Source: Parerythrobacter lacustris
GTDB taxonomy: Bacteria > Pseudomonadota > Alphaproteobacteria > Sphingomonadales > Sphingomonadaceae
Reading direction: 5' to 3'
Assembly (NCBI RefSeq): GCF_024626475.1
Contig: NZ_JANKHH010000003.1
Coordinates: 558,001-622,000, forward strand
Length of the DNA stretch: 64,000 nucleotides
Below, one piece after another: positions 29,910-39,102 of this stretch. The notes under the pieces were generated by a model. The model did not search any database and was not told where the DNA came from. It was given only the letters and a program-made list of their open reading frames with translations. How positions within the stretch are numbered: the stretch's first letter is position 1; each line of letters begins with the position of its first letter. The translations under genes were made by a program, and so were the position numbers.

Positions 29910-31274
29910 ATGGCATCACGCGCCGACAACATTGCAAGCACTTTGAGCTTCGCAAACTTCTCCAAAGCGACCGAGCTGAAGAACCGTATCTGGTTCACCA
30001 TCGGTGCGCTGATCGTGTTCCGCTTCCTCAGCTTCGTGCCGCTGCCGGGCATCAACCCGCTGGCGCTCCAGGACCTGACCGGTCAGGCGCGCGGCGGCAT
30101 CCTCGACATGTTCAACACCTTCACCGGTGGCAGCCTCGAGCGGATGAGCCTGATCGCGCTGGGCGTGATGCCCTACATCACCGCGTCGATCGTGGTGCAG
30201 CTGGCTGCATCACTCCACCCGACTTTGGGCGCGCTGAAGAAGGAAGGCGCCTCGGGGCGGCAGAAGCTCAACCAGTATACCCGCTACGGTACGGTGTTCC
30301 TGTGCGCGATCCAGGGCTGGTTCCTCGCGGCCGGTCTCGAGAGTTTCGCGGCTTCGAGCGGGCTGCAAGCGGTTGTCGACCCGGGTTACATGTTCCGCGC
30401 CGGAGCCGTCATCAGCCTCGTCGGCGGGACCATGTTCCTGCTATGGCTCGGCGAGCAGATCACCAGCCGGGGCATCGGCAATGGCGTGTCGCTGATCATC
30501 ATGGCAGGCATCGTCGCGCAGTTCCCGACCTTTGCCACCAACATCTTCGAACAGGGCCGCGGCGGCCAGCTCAATGCCGGCATCCTCGTCGGCTTCCTGC
30601 TGATGATCGTCGGGCTGATCCTGGTCATCTGCTTCATGGAGCGCGCGCAGCGCCGCTTGCTGATCCAGTATCCCAAGCGCGCGAGCGCGCGCGGCATGAT
30701 GCAGGCCGACCGCTCGCACCTGCCGCTCAAGCTCAACACCGCCGGCGTGATCCCGCCGATCTTCGCCAGCTCGCTGCTGCTGCTGCCGCTGACGATCACC
30801 CAGTTCGCAGGTAACTCGATCGATACCAACAGCGGCGGCGGGGCGATCCTGCAGCAGGTGCTGCAGTATCTTGGCCACGGCCAGCCGCTCTATCTCTTGC
30901 TGTATGGCATCGGGATCATCTTCTTCTGTTTCTTCTACACCGCCGTGGTGTTCAATCCGGAAGAGACAGCCGATAACCTGAAGAAGAATGGCGGCTTCAT
31001 TCCGGGTATCCGGCCGGGCAAGCGCACCGCAGAATATCTCGATTACGTGCTCACGCGCATCACCGTGATCGGGGCGATCTACCTCACGATCGTGTGTATC
31101 CTGCCCGAGTATGTCATCGCCGAACTGAGCATCCCGATCTTCCTCGGCGGTACCAGCCTGCTGATCGTGGTGAACGTGACGGTGGATACCATCAGCCAGA
31201 TCCAGTCGCATTTGCTGGCCCACCAGTATGGCGACCTGATCAAGAAAGCCAAATTGAAGGGCCGGATGCGCTGA
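29910..31274 (+). CDS. secY: preprotein translocase subunit SecY
   Basis: 454 residues, ten predicted membrane helices. Motifs: PLPGINPLALQD, ALGVMPYITASIVVQL and GGFIPGIRPGKRTAEYLDYV. SecY is the protein-conducting channel of the inner membrane with SecE and SecG. As usual it closes the spc block, followed by adk after 32 bases. Confidence 0.97.
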   Translation: MASRADNIASTLSFANFSKATELKNRIWFTIGALIVFRFLSFVPLPGINPLALQDLTGQARGGILDMFNTFTGGSLERMSLIALGVMPYITASIVVQLAASLHPTLGALKKEGASGRQKLNQYTRYGTVFLCAIQGWFLAAGLESFAASSGLQAVVDPGYMFRAGAVISLVGGTMFLLWLGEQITSRGIGNGVSLIIMAGIVAQFPTFATNIFEQGRGGQLNAGILVGFLLMIVGLILVICFMERAQRRLLIQYPKRASARGMMQADRSHLPLKLNTAGVIPPIFASSLLLLPLTITQFAGNSIDTNSGGGAILQQVLQYLGHGQPLYLLLYGIGIIFFCFFYTAVVFNPEETADNLKKNGGFIPGIRPGKRTAEYLDYVLTRITVIGAIYLTIVCILPEYVIAELSIPIFLGGTSLLIVVNVTVDTISQIQSHLLAHQYGDLIKKAKLKGRMR

Positions 31275-31306
31275 TTGCGCGACAGGTAAGGGTTGGGGAG
31301 CAAGCC

Positions 31307-31954
31307 GTGAATATCATCCTGTTGGGTCCGCCGGGTGCAGGCAAAGGTACACAGTCGGCGAACCTGGTCGAACGGCACACGATGAAGCAGCTTTCCACCG
31401 GCGACATGTTACGCGCGGCGGTCAAGGCGCAGACACCGGTCGGGCTCGAAGCCAAGGCGGTGATGGAGCGCGGCGATCTGGTGTCGGACGCAATCGTGTC
31501 GGCCCTGATCAGCGACGAGCTGGCCGCGATGGGCGAGAGTGTCGGCGCAATCTTCGACGGTTATCCGCGGACCGAGGCGCAAGCGCACTCGCTCGACGAA
31601 ATCCTCGGCCAGCACGGCCGCAAGCTCGACCATGTGATCGAGCTCGAAGTCGATGAAGACGCGCTGGTCGAACGCATCACCGGGCGCTTTTCCTGCGCGA
31701 ATTGCGGCGCGCTTTATCACGACACCGCCAATCCGCCGACGGTCGAGGGCGTGTGCGACAATTGCGGCGTGACCGAGTTCAAGCGCCGCCCCGACGACAA
31801 CGAGGAAACCGTACGCAACCGGATGGCCGAATACCGTGCCAAGACCGCGCCGATCCTGCCGCTCTACGAAGCGCGTGGGATCGTCACCCGGGTCGATGGC
31901 ATGGCCTTGATCGACGAGGTTGGCGACGCGATCGACGCGATCCTCGCATCCTGA
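31307..31954 (+). CDS. adk: adenylate kinase, long form with zinc-type LID
   Basis: 215 residues from a GTG at 31307 with GGGGAG upstream. The P-loop is LLGPPGAGKGTQ, with FDGYPRTEAQAHSLD. The LID domain has four cysteines (FSCANCGALY, VCDNCGVTEF), so it probably binds zinc. It interconverts ATP, ADP and AMP. A much longer upstream open frame (to 31094) overlaps secY and is not the start. Confidence 0.96.
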   Translation: MNIILLGPPGAGKGTQSANLVERHTMKQLSTGDMLRAAVKAQTPVGLEAKAVMERGDLVSDAIVSALISDELAAMGESVGAIFDGYPRTEAQAHSLDEILGQHGRKLDHVIELEVDEDALVERITGRFSCANCGALYHDTANPPTVEGVCDNCGVTEFKRRPDDNEETVRNRMAEYRAKTAPILPLYEARGIVTRVDGMALIDEVGDAIDAILAS

Positions 31955-32015
31955 CCCGCAGCCCCTTTGCAAGTCCGCCCGACCATGGGATAGAGCGCGG
32001 GTGAAAGGGATCGTC

Positions 32016-32723
32016 ATGAAAAAACTCGTTCTCGCAGCCGCCTCTGCAGCTGCAGCATTCGCTGCGCCCGCCACCGCCAAGGTCGTTTCCGAACGCGAAG
32101 GGGCTTTCGTCACCCGCGATGTCGCGGTGGTCAAGGCGGACCTGCGCACGACCTGGCTCAAGCTGATATCGCCCGGCGATTGGTGGGACGATGCCCACAC
32201 CTGGTCGGGCGATGCGGCCAATATGTCGATTGTACCGCAGGGCGGCGGCTGCTTCTGCGAGCGCATCCCGGCCGAAGACAGCAAGACCAGCATCGGACTC
32301 GACGGCAGCGTCCAGCACATGGTGGTGCTCAATGCGACGCCCGATCTCGTGCTGCGGATGCGTGGCGGGCTCGGCCCGTTGCAGAGCGAACCGGTGGACG
32401 GTGTGCTGACGATCGCGCTGTCGAAGACCGACAAGGGGACGCTGATCGCATTCGAATACGCCGTCGGCGGGTTCATGCGGTTTGAAACCCCGGTAATTGC
32501 CAAGGCGGTAGACGGGGTGATGAGCCAGCAGCTCGACCATCTCGCCGAGGGACTGGGACGGGTCGATATGCCCGAAGACAAGCCGGACGACGAGGTCGAG
32601 GAAAAGAGCGACGGGGCCGAGGCCAAGGATGCGGACGGCGAGAAGCCGGTCGGGGAAGTGCCGGAAGCGGAGGATAAGTCTGACCGGATTTCGGTCGACG
32701 AGGCTTTCGGCGACATCGAATAG
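32016..32723 (+). CDS. secreted SRPBCC-like hypothetical protein
   Basis: 235 residues with a signal peptide (MKKLVLAAASAAAAFAAPAT). The mature part resembles polyketide-cyclase/START-type (SRPBCC) proteins: VVKADLRTTWLKLISPGDWW, VLNATPDLVLRMRGGLGPLQ, LTIALSKTDKGTLIAFEYAV. The last ~55 residues are acidic and low-complexity (DKPDDEVEEKSDGAEAKDAD). Probably periplasmic. It lies between adk and gdhA, an unusual position within the spc-alpha region. Specific function unknown. Confidence 0.75.
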   Translation: MKKLVLAAASAAAAFAAPATAKVVSEREGAFVTRDVAVVKADLRTTWLKLISPGDWWDDAHTWSGDAANMSIVPQGGGCFCERIPAEDSKTSIGLDGSVQHMVVLNATPDLVLRMRGGLGPLQSEPVDGVLTIALSKTDKGTLIAFEYAVGGFMRFETPVIAKAVDGVMSQQLDHLAEGLGRVDMPEDKPDDEVEEKSDGAEAKDADGEKPVGEVPEAEDKSDRISVDEAFGDIE

Positions 32724-32890
32724 CTCGAGCCCCAAAACAAGGGCTTGGCGCGCTGCGATTCGTCGCTAGGGTGCGCGCCATAGCGAGAGCGTGAGTCGGG
32801 GCTGGCCCAGACATTTCGCCCGTGAGCGGTCGCCGATTTTTCAGCGGGCACGGACATGATGTCCACCTGCTTATCTAGGAGGGGACGACT

Positions 32891-34252
32891 TTGGCATCCG
32901 TATACGACCGTCACGTTGACTTGCCGCGCTTCATGGAAGGCGTGAACAAGCGCAATCCGCATCAACCCGAATTCGTCCAGGCCGTGCAGGAAGTGGCCGA
33001 AGACATCTTCGAGTTCATCGAGGACAAGGAACAGTATCACGAAGCGCAGATCCTGCGCCGCATCGCCGAGCCCGACCGGGTGGTCAGCTTCCGCGTGTGC
33101 TGGGAGGACGATGCCGGCAACATCCGCGTGCAGCGCGGCTGGCGGGTGCAGAACAACAACGCGATCGGCCCCTACAAGGGCGGGATCCGCTTCCACCCCA
33201 GCGTGACCGAAAGCGTGCTCAAGTTCCTCGCTTTCGAGCAGACCTTCAAGAACGCGCTGACCGGCCTGCCGATGGGCGGGGGCAAGGGCGGATCGAATTT
33301 CAACCCCAAGGGCAAGAGCGTGCGCGAGATCATGCGCTTCTGCCAGAGCTTCATGACCGAACTCTATCGCCACATCGGCGCCGACATCGACGTGCCGGCG
33401 GGCGACATCGGCGTCGGCGGGCGCGAGATCGGCTACATGTTCGGTCAGTACAAGCGCATCACCAACAACTTCACCGGCGTATTGACCGGCAAGGGTCTGG
33501 AGTGGGGCGGCTCGCTGATCCGCACCGAAGCGACCGGTTATGGCGCGGTCTATTTCCTCGAAAACATGCTCGCGACGAGGGACCAGGATCTGCACGGCAA
33601 GACCGCAGTGATTTCGGGCTCGGGCAACGTCGCGACCCATGCGGCGGAAAAGATCGTCCAGCTGGGCGGCAAGGTGCTGACCCTGTCGGATTCTGGCGGA
33701 TTCATCCACGATCCCGACGGGATCACCCAGGAGAAGATCGACTGGGTAAAGGCGCACAAGACCCATCGTCGCGGACGGATCAGTGATTATGTCGACGAGT
33801 TCAAGGGCGCGACGTTCCACGAAGGCAAGACTCCCTGGGGCGTCAAATGCGATGTCGCGCTGCCTTGCGCCACGCAGAACGAGTTGCTCGGCGAGGATGC
33901 CCGCCAGTTGGTGGCCAATGGCTGTATCGCGGTGAGCGAAGGGGCGAATATGCCGACCGACCTCGAAGGGGTGCACGTCTTCCGCGATGCCAAGCTGCTT
34001 TACGCGCCGGGCAAGGCATCGAACGCCGGCGGGGTCGCGGTTTCGGGCCTCGAAATGAGCCAGAACTCCGAGCGCCGGTCGTGGAAGGAGGAAGAACTCC
34101 AGCAGATGCTCAAGGACATCATGGCCGGCATCCACGCGCGCTGCGAGGAATACGGCAAGCGCGACGGCGATTATATCGACTATGTGAAAGGCGCGAATAT
34201 CGCTGGCTTCAAGAAAGTCGCTGATGCGATGCTGGCCTTCGGGGTCGTCTGA
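32891..34252 (+). CDS. gdhA: NADP-specific glutamate dehydrogenase
   Basis: 453 residues with a TTG start preceded by AGGAGGGG. It follows the E. coli-type enzyme throughout: WRVQNNNAIGPYKGGIRFHP, PMGGGKGGSNFNPKGK with the catalytic lysine, TELYRHIGADIDVPAGDIGV, and the dinucleotide fold SGSGNVATHAAEKI. It reductively aminates 2-oxoglutarate to glutamate, linking ammonium assimilation to the TCA cycle. Its placement between adk and rpsM is unusual. Confidence 0.96.
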   Translation: MASVYDRHVDLPRFMEGVNKRNPHQPEFVQAVQEVAEDIFEFIEDKEQYHEAQILRRIAEPDRVVSFRVCWEDDAGNIRVQRGWRVQNNNAIGPYKGGIRFHPSVTESVLKFLAFEQTFKNALTGLPMGGGKGGSNFNPKGKSVREIMRFCQSFMTELYRHIGADIDVPAGDIGVGGREIGYMFGQYKRITNNFTGVLTGKGLEWGGSLIRTEATGYGAVYFLENMLATRDQDLHGKTAVISGSGNVATHAAEKIVQLGGKVLTLSDSGGFIHDPDGITQEKIDWVKAHKTHRRGRISDYVDEFKGATFHEGKTPWGVKCDVALPCATQNELLGEDARQLVANGCIAVSEGANMPTDLEGVHVFRDAKLLYAPGKASNAGGVAVSGLEMSQNSERRSWKEEELQQMLKDIMAGIHARCEEYGKRDGDYIDYVKGANIAGFKKVADAMLAFGVV

Positions 34253-34292
34253 CACGCTGAGGGGATGGGGAGCCGGTGATGCGACCGGGGTT

Positions 34293-34320
34293 TTGACAAG
34301 CGCAAAAGCTGGTGTAAAAC
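34293..34320 (+). promoter_or_regulatory. candidate promoter of the alpha operon
   Basis: TTGACA (34293-34298), a 16-base spacer, then TAAAAC (34315-34320), downstream of gdhA and about 250 bases before rpsM. The rest of the 320-base gap holds no gene. It would be the untranslated leader and may contain regulatory structure, but none is clear. This is the best -35/-10 match in the ribosomal region. Confidence 0.5.
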
Positions 34321-34572
34321 CCTTGGCAACCACCGGCTCGCTACCCATATGGGCGGCGTCGCTGGTTGTGTGCGCTTAGACGGTTGACGCAGGCGGCGAA
34401 TCACCGTAAGCGCGCCGCTCATTCGACAGTTTCGGACGGGTCCGGCAGGCGGCAGCCACTATGCGCGCCATCCGGGCTTTTTGCCGTAAGGCCTTGCCGG
34501 AGCTGCCGATTGTTTGAGCGATGAGATAGGGAAGGGCACCTGCCCGGATCCCTGTGGAGCATGGAGAAGTAA

Positions 34573-34941
34573 GTGGCTCGTATTGCCGGGGTAAACCTCC
34601 CCACCAACAAGCGCGTTATCATCGCGCTCACCTACATTCACGGTATCGGCCGCACCAAGGCCGTCGAGATCGCCGACAAGCTGGGCATCGATCATGCCCG
34701 CCGGATGCAGGACCTGACCGACTCCGAAGTCGTGCAGATCCGCGAAGCGATCGACGCCGACCACATGGTCGAAGGTGACCTTCGCCGTGAAACCGCGATG
34801 AACATCAAGCGGCTGATGGACCTCAGGTCCTATCGTGGCCTGCGCCACCGGAACGGCCTGCCCGTTCGCGGCCAGCGCACCCACACAAACGCCCGCACCC
34901 GCAAGGGCAAGGCCAAGCCGATCGCCGGCAAGAAGAAGTAA
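34573..34941 (+). CDS. rpsM: 30S ribosomal protein S13
   Basis: 122 residues with a GTG start. It begins [20 protein letters not shown] and ends in the basic [20 protein letters not shown] tail that contacts tRNA. S13 forms intersubunit bridges in the 30S head. First gene of the alpha operon. The rpmJ gene often found before it elsewhere is absent. Confidence 0.97.
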   Translation: MARIAGVNLPTNKRVIIALTYIHGIGRTKAVEIADKLGIDHARRMQDLTDSEVVQIREAIDADHMVEGDLRRETAMNIKRLMDLRSYRGLRHRNGLPVRGQRTHTNARTRKGKAKPIAGKKK

Positions 34942-34996
34942 GCGAACTCTCGCAGCTTCGCTTCCACCCACTTCTTAAGAACAGGATACCGATACC

Positions 34997-35386
34997 ATGG
35001 CACGCGAACCCGGCCGTATCAGGCGGCGCGACAAGAAAAACATCACGAGCGGTGTCGCGCACGTAAACGCCAGCTTCAACAACACCATGATCACCATCAC
35101 CGACGCACAGGGCAACGCGATCAGCTGGTCCAGCGCCGGGATGATGGGCTTCAAGGGCAGCCGCAAGTCGACTCCCTATGCTGCCCAGGTCGCAGCCGAC
35201 GACGCAGGCAAGAAGGCCGCCGAACACGGCGTCCGGACGCTCGAAGTCGAGGTCAAGGGCCCCGGCTCGGGCCGCGAAAGCGCACTCCGCGCGCTTCAGG
35301 CCGTCGGCTTCACGATCACTTCGATCCGCGACGTCACGCCGATCCCGCACAACGGGGTCCGGCCCTCGAAGCGCCGCCGCGTCTGA
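34997..35386 (+). CDS. rpsK: 30S ribosomal protein S11
   Basis: 129 residues with the typical [20 protein letters not shown] and [20 protein letters not shown]. It forms part of the platform next to the mRNA path. Start preceded by AAGAACAGGA. Confidence 0.97.
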   Translation: MAREPGRIRRRDKKNITSGVAHVNASFNNTMITITDAQGNAISWSSAGMMGFKGSRKSTPYAAQVAADDAGKKAAEHGVRTLEVEVKGPGSGRESALRALQAVGFTITSIRDVTPIPHNGVRPSKRRRV

Positions 35387-35487
35387 TTGCCTGCCCGGCG
35401 GCTGGGCCCGGTCCCGCCGCCGACCTTCCAGGGATCGGACGCCATCCGGCGCCGGTCCCAAACGCATTTGAACCCCAGGGGATATCC

Positions 35488-36543
35488 ATGGCCGTCAACA
35501 CCAAGAACTGGCAGGAACTCAAGAAGCCCAACGCTCTCGAACTGAAGGACGGCAGCGACAAGTCGCGCAAGGCCACCTTCGTCGCGGAGCCGCTCGAGCG
35601 CGGCTACGGCCTGACGCTGGGCAATGCGCTGCGCCGCGTTCTGCTGTCGTCGCTGCAGGGTGCCGCGATCACCTCGATCCGGATCGAGAACGTGCTGCAC
35701 GAATTCAGCTCGCTCGCCGGCGTGCGCGAAGACGTGACCGACATCGTGCTCAACGTGAAGCAGATCGCGCTCAAGATGGAAGGCGAGGGCCCCAAGCGCC
35801 TCCAGCTTTCCGCCACTGGCCCGGCCGAAGTGAAGGCCGGTGATATCGCCGTTTCGGGCGATATCGAGGTGATGAACAAGGATCTGGTGATCTGCCACCT
35901 CGACGAAGGCGCGAATTTTAACATGGAACTGACCGCCGACGTCGGCAAGGGTTACGTTCCCGCGGTGCAGAACCGCCCGATCGACGCGCCGATCGGCCTG
36001 ATTCCGGTCGACTCGCTTTATTCGCCGATCAAGCAGGTGAGCCACAAGGTCGAAAACGCCCGCGTCGGGCAGGAGCTTGATTTCGACAAGCTGAGCCTGA
36101 CGGTGGAAACCGACGGCACGGTGACGCCGGAAGATGCCGTGGCCTATGCCGCGCGCATTCTGCAGGACCAGCTGACCCTGTTCGTCCACTTCGAAGACGG
36201 CGTTCCGCAGCCGACTTCGGCGATGATCGGCCAGGCGGTCGCTCCGCAGGAAGACGACGCCAATCAGCTCAACCGCTACCTCCTCAAGAAGGTCGACGAG
36301 CTGGAACTATCGGTCCGTTCGGCCAACTGCCTCAAGAACGACAACATCATCTACATCGGCGACCTGGTCCAGAAGACCGAAGCCGAGATGCTGCGCACGC
36401 CGAACTTCGGCCGCAAGTCGCTCAACGAAATCAAGGAAGTGCTTTCGAGCATGGGCCTGCGCCTCGGCATGGACATCCCCGGCTGGCCGCCGGAAAACAT
36501 CGAGGAAATGGCCAAGAAGCTCGAACAGGAACTTCTCGGCTGA
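35488..36543 (+). CDS. rpoA: RNA polymerase alpha subunit
   Basis: 351 residues. The N-terminal dimerisation domain ([20 protein letters not shown]) and the C-terminal helix-hairpin domain that binds UP elements and activators ([40 protein letters not shown]) are both complete. It initiates assembly of RNA polymerase. Confidence 0.98.
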   Translation: MAVNTKNWQELKKPNALELKDGSDKSRKATFVAEPLERGYGLTLGNALRRVLLSSLQGAAITSIRIENVLHEFSSLAGVREDVTDIVLNVKQIALKMEGEGPKRLQLSATGPAEVKAGDIAVSGDIEVMNKDLVICHLDEGANFNMELTADVGKGYVPAVQNRPIDAPIGLIPVDSLYSPIKQVSHKVENARVGQELDFDKLSLTVETDGTVTPEDAVAYAARILQDQLTLFVHFEDGVPQPTSAMIGQAVAPQEDDANQLNRYLLKKVDELELSVRSANCLKNDNIIYIGDLVQKTEAEMLRTPNFGRKSLNEIKEVLSSMGLRLGMDIPGWPPENIEEMAKKLEQELLG

Positions 36544-36551
36544 TGAATTGC

Positions 36552-36632
36552 GTCGTCCCAGCGCAAGCTGGGTCCGCCTGCCGCAGGCAGAACGCAAGCG
36601 GGAAGCGATCCTGGCTTTCGCCGGGATGACGG
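36552..36632. repeat. dispersed palindromic repeat pair between rpoA and rplQ
   Basis: CGTCCCAGCGCAAGCTGGGTCC on the left and GGAAGCGATCCTGGCTTTCG..CCGGGATGAC on the right are two inverted halves of the same dispersed repeat family, with CTGCCGCAGGCAG between them. It occupies about half of the 165-base gap. Confidence 0.65.
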
Positions 36633-36708
36633 AAAGGGAAGGTCGGCCCCGTGTTCGACCAGCATTGGGCTACCTCACACGGGCCCTTTTCGAACGAAGG
36701 AATGAATT

Positions 36709-37128
36709 ATGCGTCACGGTATCAGACAGCGCAAACTCGGTCGCAAGACCGGCCATCGCAACGCCCTGTTCCGCAACATGGCTGCTTCGCTGATCAAGCA
36801 CGAGCAGATCATGACCACGGTTCCGAAGGCCAAGGAACTGCGCCCCTATGTCGAGAAGCTGATCTCGCTGGCGAAGCGTGGCGGCCTGTCGAACCGCCGC
36901 CTCGCCATGTCGAAGCTGCAGGACGAGACCCAGCTCAAGAAGCTGTTCGACGTACTGGCCGATCGCTACGCCGACCGTGAAGGCGGCTACACCCGGATCA
37001 TCAAGGCCGGCTATCGCGGAAGCGACGCGGCGCCGATGGCGGTGATCGAGCTGGTCGACCGCGATGTCGATGCCAAGGGCCAGGATTCGGGCCCGGTGCA
37101 GAACGACGACGAATACGAAGACGCCTGA
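36709..37128 (+). CDS. rplQ: 50S ribosomal protein L17
   Basis: 139 residues, opening [20 protein letters not shown], with [20 protein letters not shown]. It surrounds the tunnel exit. Slightly acidic tail ([14 protein letters not shown]). Last gene of the alpha operon, followed by a strong terminator. Confidence 0.97.
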   Translation: MRHGIRQRKLGRKTGHRNALFRNMAASLIKHEQIMTTVPKAKELRPYVEKLISLAKRGGLSNRRLAMSKLQDETQLKKLFDVLADRYADREGGYTRIIKAGYRGSDAAPMAVIELVDRDVDAKGQDSGPVQNDDEYEDA

Positions 37129-37154
37129 GCGACTTCGGCTAGCCGATGCAAATT

Positions 37155-37187
37155 GGGCCGCAGGGGAAACCCCGCGGCCCTTTTTTT
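37155..37187 (+). terminator. intrinsic terminator after rplQ
   Basis: GGGCCGC-A-GGGG-AAA-CCCC-GCGGCCC followed by TTTTTTT. The stem is nearly perfect and the T-run long, the clearest terminator of the window. It ends the ribosomal superoperon. Confidence 0.9.
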
Positions 37188-37283
37188 GCTTGACTGCCAA
37201 AGCCATGAGCCTAATTTCTGTTTTGACAGAAATAATAGTCGGGCGCGCGAAACTCGGTAGATCCGCAAGCACAGGAGCGGGGC

Positions 37284-37952
37284 ATGGGCGCGAAATTGGC
37301 AAGGTTGCAGCTGGCACCCCCACCTGGGGAGATCCTTCGCGATCCGGACACCATTGACCTGCGATTTCGCCGGCTTGTCGGAGAGATGGACTGGGCGCGG
37401 TTGCCCGCTAGGGTGCAAGCCCGTTTCGCCAAGCGCCTCGGTGCAGGGCAATGTGCCGTCTATCGCGGCGAGGTGCTCGAAACGCGCCACTCGCGGTTGG
37501 GATGGTGGCTGGCGCATGTCTGCCGTCTGATTGGTGCGCCGCTACCGCTGGAAAGTGGCGGCAGGCAGGCCGCGCTGGTCAATGTCAGCGAGCATGTGCC
37601 CAGCGGCGGACAATGTTGGACGCGGATCTATGCGCGCGACAGCGGCTTTCCGCAGACGATCAACAGCGCCAAGCAGTTTTCCGGCCCGACCGGGCTGGAG
37701 GAGTATCTCGGGCGCGGCATCGGAATGGCTCTGCGGGTCGAGGCGGACCCGACCGCTCTGGTGTTTCGCAGCGATCACTATTTCCTCCGGCTCGGCAGAA
37801 GGCGGATGCGCATCCCCCACTGGTTGGGGCCGGGGCGCACCACGGTGACGCACCGCGACCTCGGGCATGGGCGCTTCGCCTTCGATCTGAGGCTCGACCA
37901 CCCGCTGTTCGGGGCGCTGGTGATCCAACATGCGGAGTTTTGCGATGAGTGA
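37284..37952 (+). CDS. DUF4166 domain protein
   Basis: 222 residues. The pattern of a short N-terminus, LRFRRLVGEMDWARLPARVQ, PSGGQCWTRIYARDSGFPQT and a C-terminal LDHPLFGALVIQHAEF matches the DUF4166 family as I remember it. It overlaps the following saccharopine-dehydrogenase-like gene by 8 bases. In other bacteria DUF4166 is found beside or fused to such a reductase, so the two probably work together. Biochemical role unknown. Confidence 0.75.
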   Translation: MGAKLARLQLAPPPGEILRDPDTIDLRFRRLVGEMDWARLPARVQARFAKRLGAGQCAVYRGEVLETRHSRLGWWLAHVCRLIGAPLPLESGGRQAALVNVSEHVPSGGQCWTRIYARDSGFPQTINSAKQFSGPTGLEEYLGRGIGMALRVEADPTALVFRSDHYFLRLGRRRMRIPHWLGPGRTTVTHRDLGHGRFAFDLRLDHPLFGALVIQHAEFCDE

Positions 37953-39093
37953 CCCGTTTCGCGTCCTTATCATCGGCGGCAGCGGCGTGTTCGGCAGCCG
38001 GCTGGCCCGGCTCGCGGCGGACGAGCCGGGGGTTGAACTGACACTGGCGGGGCGGACCGTGGCGAAGCTGGAAGCGGTCGCGGCCGGGCTCGCACCACGC
38101 CCGGCGGTCCTGCAACTCGACCGCAACGCCGTCGACCCCAAACACCTCGCGCCGTTCGATCTGGTGATCGATGCAGCGGGGCCCTTCCAGGCGAGCCAGG
38201 CGCAGGTGATCGTCGCCGCGCTGGCCTCGAAAACGCCCTATGTCGACCTCGCCGACGGGCGGCAGTTCGTGGCCGACTTCCCAGCGTTCGACGATGCTGC
38301 GAAGCGTTGCGGCGTGTCGCTGGTTACGGGGGCCAGCTCGATCCCGGCGCTGAGCCATGCGGTGCTCGACCGGATGACTTCCGGCTGGCGCGGGATCGAC
38401 GATATCCGGATAGGCATCTACCCCGGCAACCGAGCACCGCGCGGGCTGTCGGTGGTCGAGGCGATCCTGTCCTATGTCGGCAAGCCCGTGCGCGTGTTCC
38501 GCGAGGGCGGTTGGCAGGAGGTGCCGGGGTGGGGCATGACTCACCGGGAGGAGATCGTCGGCATCGGCAGGCGCTGGGCGAGCGTGTGCGATACGCCCGA
38601 ACAGGACCTTCTGGTCCGGCGCTATCGCCCGCGCCGCTCGGCCGAGTTCTTTGCGGGGCTCGAGCTCGGCATCCTGCATTGCGGGCTGGCCCTGTGCGCG
38701 CAACCGGTGCGGCTTGGCTGGCTCGCGAGCTTGCGGCCTTTCGCCAAGGCGATGCTGGCGGTCTCGCGCCTGTTCCTGCCCTTCGGCTCGGACAAAGGAG
38801 CAATGACGGTGCTTGCGCGCGGCGAAGACGGGGCAGGGCGACCGATCGAGGCGCGCTGGACCCTGCGGGCCGACGCCAATCGCGGGCCAAACGTGCCTGT
38901 GCTGGCAGCGCTGGCGATGATACGCCGGTTTCGCGATGGATGGGCGCCGGAACCGGGCGCGCATGTCTGCGCCGGGATGCTTGGGCTCCACGAGTTCGAG
39001 GCCGACATGGCGAAGCTCGGCATCGTCCACACGCTGGAGGAAGTCCACGGCTGCGCCAGCGAGGCTTTGACACCGCTCGCGAAGGCGGCCTAA
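37945..39093 (+). CDS. saccharopine dehydrogenase-like NAD(P)-binding protein
   Basis: 382 residues from the ATG at 37945, which overlaps the DUF4166 stop. The N-terminal Rossmann motif VLIIGGSGVFGSRLARL and AAGPFQASQAQVIVAALASK are typical of the saccharopine dehydrogenase NADP-binding domain. The C-terminal half (residues ~130-382) contains hydrophobic helices and is less conserved. It is probably an oxidoreductase of unknown substrate, not a true lysine-pathway saccharopine dehydrogenase. Confidence 0.8.
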   Translation: MSDPFRVLIIGGSGVFGSRLARLAADEPGVELTLAGRTVAKLEAVAAGLAPRPAVLQLDRNAVDPKHLAPFDLVIDAAGPFQASQAQVIVAALASKTPYVDLADGRQFVADFPAFDDAAKRCGVSLVTGASSIPALSHAVLDRMTSGWRGIDDIRIGIYPGNRAPRGLSVVEAILSYVGKPVRVFREGGWQEVPGWGMTHREEIVGIGRRWASVCDTPEQDLLVRRYRPRRSAEFFAGLELGILHCGLALCAQPVRLGWLASLRPFAKAMLAVSRLFLPFGSDKGAMTVLARGEDGAGRPIEARWTLRADANRGPNVPVLAALAMIRRFRDGWAPEPGAHVCAGMLGLHEFEADMAKLGIVHTLEEVHGCASEALTPLAKAA

Positions 39094-39102
39094 CTCGCGC
39101 GC

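Noticed and set aside
31409-34348. A 979-codon minus-strand frame over adk and gdhA
   Set aside because: It runs antisense to two well-supported genes with ribosome-binding sites; its composition is an antisense artefact.
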